Part shown: one piece after another, positions 1 through 3,936 of the stretch
Numbering within the stretch: the stretch's first letter is position 1
Layout of the letters: every line of letters starts with the position of its first letter
Assembly: GCA_046154545.1 (NCBI GenBank)
Contig: JBJXGC010000161.1
Span: 1-5,102, forward strand
From: JBJXGC01 sp046154545
GTDB lineage: Bacteria > Chloroflexota > Dehalococcoidia > Tepidiformales > Tepidiformaceae
DNA: 5,102 bases
Direction: 5' to 3'
Translations under genes and position numbers: made by a program
The notes under the pieces: model-generated
Told to the model about the DNA's origin: nothing
Seen by the model: the letters and a program-made list of their open reading frames with translations, nothing else
The model's database searches: none

Positions 1-553
1 CATCGCGAGCATGGTCGCCCGCCATCGCCCAGGTGAGCGAAACCACGGCGCCCTTCGAGGCCGCGTACGGCGTGAGGGCGTGGGGCCGCGCGTAGGCAAC
101 CGACGAGATGTTCACGATCGAACCGCCGCCGGACTGCCGCATCGCCGGGACGGCGTACTTGCTCGCGAGCACCATCCCCTTCACGTTCACTGCCATCACC
201 CGGTCCCAGGTCTCCTCGTCCACCGTCTCGACGGTGCCGGCACCACCGATGCCGACGTTGTTGTCGAGGATGTCGAGCCGCCCCCAGCGCGCGACCGCCG
301 CCTCGACCATCGCCCGGCAGTCGTCCTGCCTCGTCACGTCAGCGGCGAAGGCCATCGCCTCGCCCCCCTCGGCCGTGATCATGGCGAGGGTCGCCTCCGC
401 CGCGTCGAGCTTCCGGTCTGCCAGGAGCACCCGTGCCCCCTCCCGGGCCATCAAGACCGCCGCCGCCCGGCCGTTGCCGATCCCGTCGTCGAGCTGCGAC
501 CCCGCCCCCGTAACGATCGCGACCTTCCCTTCGAGCCGTGGTTTCCGTTCCAT
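1..553 (-). CDS. Short-chain dehydrogenase/reductase (SDR), C-terminus off left edge
   Basis: A classical SDR-family NAD(P)-dependent oxidoreductase; 184 residues are visible of a usual 250-270. The start is the ATG at 553-551, preceded by GGAGG (plus 566-562) at 8-nt spacing. Rossmann features appear in order: the glycine motif in an extended form (TGAGSQLDDGIGNGRA, residues 15-30), the beta-2 acidic residue D46 (VLLADRK), which favours NAD over NADP, D72 (AADVT) at the adenine site, NNVG at 98-101 instead of the usual NNAG, N123 (AVNVKG), S150 (NISS) and Y163-x3-K167 (YAASK). The Asn-Ser-Tyr-Lys tetrad is therefore complete and the enzyme is probably active and cytosolic. The C-terminal half that sets substrate specificity is mostly outside the window, so no substrate can be named. 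The gene is divergent from the HicB-like gene across 75 bp. The family call is firm; the pathway is unknown. Confidence 0.93.
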   Translation of the reverse strand, partial: MERKPRLEGKVAIVTGAGSQLDDGIGNGRAAAVLMAREGARVLLADRKLDAAEATLAMITAEGGEAMAFAADVTRQDDCRAMVEAAVARWGRLDILDNNVGIGGAGTVETVDEETWDRVMAVNVKGMVLASKYAVPAMRQSGGGSIVNISSVAYARPHALTPYAASKGAVVSLTWAMAGDHARD

Positions 554-561
554 CTCTGTCG

Positions 562-566
562 CCTCC
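562..566 (-). promoter_or_regulatory. Shine-Dalgarno site of the SDR gene
   Basis: On the minus strand GGAGG lies 8 nt before the ATG at 553-551, which supports this start for the SDR. A weak -10-like TATGGT (plus 592-587) lies a little further upstream without a recognisable -35, so the promoter itself is uncertain. Confidence 0.65.
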
Positions 567-613
567 GCGTGTCTTGTCGGGCGCGAACCATACGCCGAAC
601 TGGGGCGGCGCGG

Positions 614-622
614 TGGTAAACT
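614..622 (+). promoter_or_regulatory. Extended -10 promoter of the HicB-like gene, probably leaderless
   Basis: TGGTAAACT reads as an extended -10 (TGn followed by TAAACT, 5 of 6 to TATAAT). Six bases separate its last T from the ATG at 629, so the expected +1 falls on the A of the start codon. No Shine-Dalgarno sequence precedes this ATG. Both points suggest a leaderless mRNA. No good -35 was seen, which is tolerable for an extended -10. This is inferred from spacing only. Confidence 0.5.
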
Positions 623-628
623 GGGGTC

Positions 629-913
629 ATGGACCGCTATACCGTCATCATCTCGCCAGACTTGGAGCTTGGCGTGTTTACGGCGTTGTGCCCGGCCATG
701 CCCGGGGCGATCACAGAAGGTGATACCAGGGCGGCAGCGCTCACAGCGATGCGCGGCGTTATGGGAGTGTGGATCGAACTCGCCAGCGAGCACGGCGAGG
801 CGCCGTTGATCGAGACGCCGGAACTCATCGCGGCCCAAGTTGCGGGTGTGCTGGATGACCGCGACCAGTCCGGCTGGGACCGCACAATCGAGACGGCAAT
901 GGGTCGGGTGTAG
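629..913 (+). CDS. HicB-like antitoxin-family protein, no HicA partner seen
   Basis: A 94-residue protein resembling the HicB-like antitoxin domain (COG1598 type). The N-terminal half has the family's pattern: a YTVIISPD first strand (residues 4-11), an F-T-A-L-C-P-A-M-P-G segment (17-26) matching the usual 'vPDLPGc', then ITEGDT (28-33) and a helix of the 'eAl..ir' kind ending near residue 52. The remaining part (54-94) is acidic and helix-like, with no obvious ribbon-helix-helix or HTH domain, so DNA binding is not evident. In known HicAB modules HicB neutralises HicA, a small double-stranded-RNA-binding-fold ribonuclease, and the two genes are adjacent. No HicA-like ORF is visible on either side: upstream is the divergent SDR and downstream, 7 bp after the stop, is an inverted-repeat element. 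It may be a solitary regulator or a remnant of a module. The start is supported by the promoter-proximal ATG. Confidence 0.75.
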   Translation: MDRYTVIISPDLELGVFTALCPAMPGAITEGDTRAAALTAMRGVMGVWIELASEHGEAPLIETPELIAAQVAGVLDDRDQSGWDRTIETAMGRV

Positions 914-920
914 ATGACCC

Positions 921-1110
921 GGAGCCGCGCCCCTCGGTGGGCGCTTACCTCCGTGCATTGCCCCGTGTGTCTCACTCGTTCCTTCGGCCCCGCTTGGCCC
1001 CGCTTGGCCCCGCTTGGCCCCGCTTGGCCCCTCGCCACCATCGGCCACGGACTGTCCGTGCACAAGCGAACCCTTCGACGAAATAAGCGCCCACGGAGGG
1101 GCGCGGCTCC
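921..1110. mobile_element. MITE/REPIN-like element with 27-bp terminal inverted repeats
   Basis: The outer arms 921-947 and 1084-1110 are inverted copies with 26 of 27 bases matching; the mismatch pairs 936 with 1095. The arms begin GGAGCCGCGCCCCTC and end GGCGCTTA. Each arm can also fold alone: in the left arm GCGCCC (927-932) pairs with GGGCGC (939-944) around a 6-nt loop, as in REP/REPIN units. The 136-bp interior holds four 10-bp tandem repeats and a small perfect hairpin (1046-1052 with 1054-1060). An open frame crosses the region, but its product is low-complexity and unlike any protein I know. No transposase is present and I found no target-site duplication (TAGATGACCC on the left, ATCACTGGGC on the right). 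The element fills the gap between the convergent HicB-like and cupin genes and might also act as a bidirectional terminator. Mobility is inferred from architecture only. Confidence 0.6.
991..1030 (+). repeat. Tandem repeat, 4 perfect copies of a 10-bp unit
   Basis: The unit CGCTTGGCCC occurs four times without a mismatch. The preceding ten bases (981-990, CCTTCGGCCC) look like a degenerate fifth copy with 7 of 10 matches. The array sits inside the 190-bp inverted-repeat element. Perfect identity suggests recent slippage, so copy number may vary between strains. Confidence 0.9.
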
Positions 1111-1131
1111 ATCACTGGGCTGCCGCGTCAC

Positions 1132-1515
1132 TCACCACACCCGGTACTGGCTCGCGTCGAAGTCGTCCGGGAGCTTGATGAAGAGATAACGCACCGGCGG
1201 CTCGATTACCGCCGTCAGGTGGCCGTGGCCGGTCGTGTCGTCCGGCAGGAAGATCTCCCCCGGGCCCCAGCGCCGTGATTCGCCGCTCGCCGCCGTCACC
1301 TCGTGCACGCCCGAGAGCATCACCACGAACTGCCGTTGCGGCGCGTTGTGAAACGTCCCCGGCTGGCCAGGTGCGGCGTTGTTGTCGAGGAACATCACGT
1401 CCTCGACGGGTATCCGCCCTGAACGGTTGACGAACTCTCCCGCATCGAGCGGGATCTCCAGCTCCTCGAAGTGCGTTTCGTTGTCGTCCCCGGTGAAGAA
1501 CCTGATGATACGCAT
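1132..1515 (-). CDS. Small single-domain cupin protein
   Basis: A 127-residue protein that looks like a compact single-domain cupin, of the kind beginning MRIIRFFTGDD. The first cupin motif region is PGTFHNAPQRQFVVMLSG (53-70): H56 and the glutamines Q60/Q62 take the place of the classical HxH, so metal binding may be altered or absent. The second region is GPGEIFLPDDTTGHGH (84-99), with H97 and H99 as possible ligands. The C-terminus (110-127) forms a last strand and a short tail. No signal peptide or membrane segment is seen. The ATG at 1515-1513 is preceded by AGGGA with about 5-nt spacing. It lies 62 bp downstream of the ferredoxin gene on the same strand, so the two may be co-transcribed. 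The substrate and enzymatic role are unknown. It ends 21 bp from the inverted-repeat element. Confidence 0.8.
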   Translation of the reverse strand: MRIIRFFTGDDNETHFEELEIPLDAGEFVNRSGRIPVEDVMFLDNNAAPGQPGTFHNAPQRQFVVMLSGVHEVTAASGESRRWGPGEIFLPDDTTGHGHLTAVIEPPVRYLFIKLPDDFDASQYRVW

Positions 1516-1577
1516 AGCCGTCCCTTCTTCGCCTACGTGACCGTCGTCCCCGAGACCAGGTCGCTGGTGGCCTTCCG

Positions 1578-2000
1578 TCAGTCCCGGCTCCCCTCGCCCA
1601 CCGCAGTGGGAGAGGGGCGGGGGGTGAGGGCCGCGCCGCCGGGGAGCGGATTATGCCCGATCACGAGGTCGCCGACCTCCTCGCCTCGTCCCAGGTCTTC
1701 GTTGATGACCCGGTCGAGGTTGTCCGGCGTCAGTCCGCCGTACCAGGTGCCCTCGGGATAGACCACAGCAACCGGCCCCTGGTCGCAGACCCGCAAACAC
1801 CCGACCTTCGTCCGGTAGACGCGGCCAGCGTCCGCTGAGCCGTTCAGCTGGGCGACGCGCGTCTTCAGCCGGCCCCAGGCGGCGGCCCCCTCTTCGACCG
1901 TGCAGCAGTCCGGCCCGATGCAGAGGAGGATGTGCCGTTCGTACGTCCCGACCCCGCGTTTCTCAGCAGCGGCCCGGGCAAGTTCCAGCTGTTCGTCCAT
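1578..2000 (-). CDS. Thioredoxin-like [2Fe-2S] ferredoxin
   Basis: A 140-residue protein of the (2Fe-2S) ferredoxin, thioredoxin-like-fold type. The pattern is HILLCIGPDCC (residues 23-33; C27, C32, C33) followed by KVGCLRVCDQGPVAVVYPEGTWYGGL (66-91; C68, C72). The C-x3-C-x2-GP and VYP-x3-WY pieces are typical of this fold. Four of the five cysteines would bind one cluster, most simply C27, one of C32/C33, C68 and C72. It is a cytosolic electron carrier or cofactor-pathway accessory; the partner is unknown. The ATG at 2000-1998 was chosen because the protein begins there with family-like sequence and a -10 lies just upstream; the frame is open further upstream into the divergent region, but that part is not protein-like. 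The last residues, LTPRPSPTAVGEGSRD (125-140), are encoded by a REP-like palindrome and are not part of the conserved domain. Confidence 0.85.
   Translation of the reverse strand: MDEQLELARAAAEKRGVGTYERHILLCIGPDCCTVEEGAAAWGRLKTRVAQLNGSADAGRVYRTKVGCLRVCDQGPVAVVYPEGTWYGGLTPDNLDRVINEDLGRGEEVGDLVIGHNPLPGGAALTPRPSPTAVGEGSRD
1590..1617. repeat. REP-like palindrome at the 3' end of the ferredoxin gene
   Basis: CCCCTCGCCCAC (1590-1601) pairs with GTGGGAGAGGGG (1606-1617) around a 4-nt loop (CGCA), with one mismatch in 12. It continues into CGGGGGGTGAGGGC (1618-1631). Palindromes of this look, read on the minus strand as CCCTCACC...CCCCTCTCCCAC, are a widespread dispersed type in GC-rich bacteria, and in frame they give peptides like LTPRPSPTAVGEG, exactly as here. 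It might also stop or stabilise the ferredoxin transcript, but there is no T-run, so a factor-independent terminator is not supported. Confidence 0.7.
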
Positions 2001-2007
2001 CGGGTGG

Positions 2008-2013
2008 AGTATA
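2008..2013 (-). promoter_or_regulatory. -10 element of the ferredoxin gene, probably leaderless
   Basis: The minus strand reads TATACT, 5 of 6 to the consensus. Seven bases (CCACCCG) separate it from the ATG at 2000, so transcription would start at or one base before the start codon. No Shine-Dalgarno sequence precedes that ATG. No convincing -35 was seen. This is inferred from match and spacing. Confidence 0.5.
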
Positions 2014-2031
2014 AAAGCCCAGGCCCTCGGG

Positions 2032-2037
2032 TATACT
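2032..2037 (+). promoter_or_regulatory. -10 element of the antitoxin-toxin pair
   Basis: TATACT on the plus strand matches 5 of 6 consensus bases and lies 18 nt before the antitoxin ATG, predicting a start near 2044 and a leader of about 12 nt. It mirrors the minus-strand TATACT at 2013-2008, so the two divergent promoters share one 30-bp region. No clear -35 was seen. Confidence 0.5.
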
Positions 2038-2043
2038 GTCGTC

Positions 2044-2048
2044 AGGAG
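2044..2048 (+). promoter_or_regulatory. Shine-Dalgarno site that fixes the antitoxin start
   Basis: AGGAG lies 7 nt before the ATG at 2056. The same frame is open upstream to 1900, but that part runs through the divergent promoters and antisense to the ferredoxin gene, so 2056 is the supported start. Confidence 0.75.
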
Positions 2049-2055
2049 CAGCCGC

Positions 2056-2391
2056 ATGGCGAACAGCGTGATCGACAACCTCGGCCGAGCCTGGATCCCG
2101 GAGGAAATGCTCCGGGCGCTCGGCATCGATGGAGCCGCGGAGATGCAGGTAGAGGTCGATGTCTCGAACGGCACGCTCGTGCTGCGGGCGGTTGGCGCCA
2201 TCCCCGACGAGGACTACTCCCACTACACGCCGCAGGCACACGAGGCGCGCGCGCGTGACCTGGCCATCGGTAAAAGTTACCGCGTCGGCCGGGCCGAACT
2301 CGAACGACTCGCCGCTGACCCTGGCTTCATCGACGAGATCCGCACGAATCCAGCCTTCCGGGATACGGAGCCCGTCCGGGTGCGTGCCTGA
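2056..2391 (+). CDS. AbrB/MazE-like antitoxin, first gene of a TA pair
   Basis: A 111-residue protein. Residues 4-46 (SVIDNLGRAWIPEEMLRALGI, then a hydrophobic V-E-V strand and NGTLVLRAV) have the strand-loop-helix-strand order of the AbrB/SpoVT/MazE swapped-hairpin DNA-binding domain: 'x-lgRa-IPkemlraLGi' and then a 'v-v-v-dg-lvLr' pair of strands. Residues 50-111 are charged and probably helical, with a short tail that would be the toxin-wrapping part. Its stop overlaps the toxin's GTG start, as is usual in translationally coupled antitoxin-toxin operons. By analogy with known type II systems it should bind and neutralise the downstream toxin and repress its own promoter. The mirrored TATACT elements upstream would be a natural place to bind. 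The domain call is by pattern only; a stand-alone regulator is possible but less likely given the neighbour. Confidence 0.78.
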   Translation: MANSVIDNLGRAWIPEEMLRALGIDGAAEMQVEVDVSNGTLVLRAVGAIPDEDYSHYTPQAHEARARDLAIGKSYRVGRAELERLAADPGFIDEIRTNPAFRDTEPVRVRA

Positions 2392-2656
2392 ATTCCCAAA
2401 CCTCGTTTTCTCGGACGAGTTCTTCCTTAGCTTCGCCGACAGGACGTTCGGCGCCGCGGATCGCCGGGCGATCCTCAAGGCGCTCGAACTGCTAAACCGC
2501 GACGCCTCACACCCGTCTCTTCGCGTGCACGCGCTCAGAGGTGAGTTGGCCGGTTCGTGGTCTGCATCTGTAACGGCCAGCATCCGCATCGAGTTCGTCC
2601 GCGACCCGGAGGCGCGTCTCCGTCTCCGGCGCTGCTCCCGCCATTACGACCGCTGA
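2384..2656 (+). CDS. RelE/YafQ-type toxin, second gene of the TA pair
   Basis: A 90-residue protein from a GTG at 2384 that overlaps the antitoxin stop by 8 nt (GTGCCTGA). GGAG at 2367-2370 is 13 nt upstream, too far for a normal site, so translational coupling is likely. The sequence follows the RelE/YafQ-like pattern: an FSDEFFLSF first strand and helix (9-17), a helix about 24-37, HPSLRVHALRGELAGSWSASV (43-63), which closely resembles the 'HPSLr.hkLkG.lagsWS.SVt' signature, then RIEF (68-71) and a C-terminal histidine (H87). In characterised relatives these toxins cut mRNA in the ribosome, with His/Asp-type residues acting as catalysts; the candidates here are H43, H49 and H87. The end (RRCSRHYDR) departs from the usual 'ldIGtHdeVY', so activity may be weakened. 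No frameshift that would restore the usual end was found. Confidence 0.78.
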   Translation: MPEFPNLVFSDEFFLSFADRTFGAADRRAILKALELLNRDASHPSLRVHALRGELAGSWSASVTASIRIEFVRDPEARLRLRRCSRHYDR

Positions 2657-2688
2657 GGCAGCACGCGTCCCCCATCCCCTCCCGCTTG

Positions 2689-2697
2689 TGCTAGGAT
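2689..2697 (+). promoter_or_regulatory. Possible extended -10 promoter of the CoA-transferase genes
   Basis: TGCTAGGAT reads as TGn plus TAGGAT (4 of 6 to TATAAT). It lies 24 nt before the ATG at 2722 and predicts a leader of about 18 nt that includes the Shine-Dalgarno site. The match is modest and no -35 was seen. The 65-bp gap after the toxin gene holds no other strong signal and no terminator hairpin. Confidence 0.4.
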
Positions 2698-2709
2698 TCC
2701 GCCGCGTGC

Positions 2710-2715
2710 GGAGGG
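2710..2715 (+). promoter_or_regulatory. Shine-Dalgarno site of the first CoA-transferase
   Basis: GGAGGG ends 6 nt before the ATG at 2722. A second in-frame ATG at 2734 has no such site, so 2722 is preferred. Confidence 0.75.
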
Positions 2716-2721
2716 TGAACA

Positions 2722-3936
2722 ATGGCAGGCCCCATGGCGGATGTCACCGTCCTCGACCTTACCGTCGGCGTCGCCGGGCCCTACGCGACGAAGCTCCTCG
2801 CCGACTACGGCGCTGACGTCATCAAGGTCGAGCCCCCGGGCGGCGACCACACCCGCACCCTCGGCCCCTTCCCCGGTGGCATCCCAGACCGCGAGAAGAG
2901 CGGGACCTTCTTCTTCTTCAACACCAACAAACGCTCCGTCGTCCTCGACCTGAAGTCGGAGGCCAGTAGGGCAGCCTTCTGGGCGCTGATCGACCGCGCC
3001 GATATCGTCGTCGAGAGCTTCCGCCCGGGCGTCCTCGACCGCCTCGGCGTCGCCTGGGAGGCGATCCACGCCCGGAAGCCCTCTCTCGCCCTCGTCTCGG
3101 TCACGAACTTCGGCCAGGAGAGCCCCTACCGCGACTACAAGGGCACGGAGCTCACGCTCTACGGCTTCGCCGGCGAGATGTACACGATGGGCGTGGCCGA
3201 GCGCGAACCCGTAAAGATGTACGGCACCGCTGGGCTCGTCGAATCCGGCGCCGCCGCTGCCACCGCCATCATGGGCGCCCTCTTCGTCTCCGCCCGCCAG
3301 GGCATCGGCCAGCACGTCGATTTCGCCATCGCCGATAGCCAGTTCGGCGGGGCCGACCGCCGCCACGCCACCGCCATCGCCTACGAGTTTTCGGGCCGGC
3401 GTACGAATCGAGCGCCGTCCGGCTCGCGCGCCATCCTCCGCGGCGTCTACCCCTGCGCCGATGGCTACGTCGAATTCAGCGCCGCCGCCGCCCGCGTCGA
3501 TCGCCTCTCCGAGATGCTCGGCCACCCCGAATGGCTCGCCGACCCGAAGTGGCATGTGCCGGGCGCGATGATCCGGCCTGACCTTGTTGAAGAGTTCGAA
3601 GGCAACTTCTACCCCTGGCTGTACGACCACACCAAGCGCGAGATCTGGGCGAAGGCCCGGGAGGCCCGCGTCCTCTGCGGCCCCCTCTTCACCCTCGACG
3701 AGATCGCCGCCGACGAACACTTCCGCGCCCGCGGCTTCTGGACGAAGGTCGATCACCCCGCCCTCGGCACCGTCGAGATCCCCGGCCGGCCGTTCGTCAT
3801 GCCTGCCTCGCCCTGGGAGATCCGGCGGCCCGCGCCCTTCCTCGGCGAGCACACGGCCGAAGTGCTATCCGAAGCCGGCCTCTCCGCCGCCGCCATCGAC
3901 CAGGTCACAAGCCGGGCCGCGACGGTGACCGCGTGA
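2722..3936 (+). CDS. Family III CoA-transferase (CaiB/BaiF), Glu at the catalytic position
   Basis: A 404-residue protein, full length for family III CoA-transferases, which exchange CoA between acyl-CoA and a carboxylic acid in the cytosol. The N-terminus VTVLDLTVGVAGPYATKLLADYGADVIKVEPPGGD (8-42) is the family's Rossmann start. It is followed by FFFFNTNKRSVVLDLKS (63-79), the DIVVESFRPGVLDRLGV segment (94-110) and GxxHVDFAIADS (195-206), with the second-domain motif GVYPCADGYV at 241-250. The catalytic Asp of the family (Asp169 in formyl-CoA transferase, usually in 'GD/AD' followed by a small helix) aligns by eye with Glu174 in GLVESGAAAATAIMGAL. This is a conservative but unusual change. 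The next gene overlaps by 4 nt and is a different member of the same family with the Asp kept, which suggests a two-subunit enzyme like benzylsuccinate CoA-transferase (BbsEF) or one partner with changed chemistry. The substrate cannot be told. Confidence 0.9.
   Translation: MAGPMADVTVLDLTVGVAGPYATKLLADYGADVIKVEPPGGDHTRTLGPFPGGIPDREKSGTFFFFNTNKRSVVLDLKSEASRAAFWALIDRADIVVESFRPGVLDRLGVAWEAIHARKPSLALVSVTNFGQESPYRDYKGTELTLYGFAGEMYTMGVAEREPVKMYGTAGLVESGAAAATAIMGALFVSARQGIGQHVDFAIADSQFGGADRRHATAIAYEFSGRRTNRAPSGSRAILRGVYPCADGYVEFSAAAARVDRLSEMLGHPEWLADPKWHVPGAMIRPDLVEEFEGNFYPWLYDHTKREIWAKAREARVLCGPLFTLDEIAADEHFRARGFWTKVDHPALGTVEIPGRPFVMPASPWEIRRPAPFLGEHTAEVLSEAGLSAAAIDQVTSRAATVTA

Noticed and set aside
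11..809. Two long plus-strand open frames (11-619 and 108-809)
   Set aside because: Both lie antisense to the SDR, whose complete motif set is on the minus strand. Their products are Arg/Pro/Ser-rich low-complexity shadows of GC-rich coding DNA.
914..1189. 91-residue plus-strand open frame after the HicB-like gene, as a possible HicA
   Set aside because: It starts right after the HicB-like stop but reads through the inverted repeats and the 10-bp tandem array, giving repeated RLAPLGPAWP-like peptide, then runs antisense into the cupin. It has no HicA features.
1578..1640. Factor-independent terminator at the REP-like palindrome
   Set aside because: There is a GC stem but no T-run on either strand, and the palindrome lies inside the ferredoxin coding frame upstream of the cupin.
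1900..2055. N-terminal extension of the AbrB-like antitoxin back to 1900
   Set aside because: It would span the divergent promoters and antisense ferredoxin sequence, and a good Shine-Dalgarno with -10 points to the ATG at 2056.
2698..2713. Small hairpin (TCCGC/GCGGA) overlapping the Shine-Dalgarno of the first CoA-transferase, as a possible translational switch
   Set aside because: The stem is only 5-6 bp, and its left arm lies mostly upstream of the transcription start expected from the -10 at 2692, so it would probably not be in the RNA.
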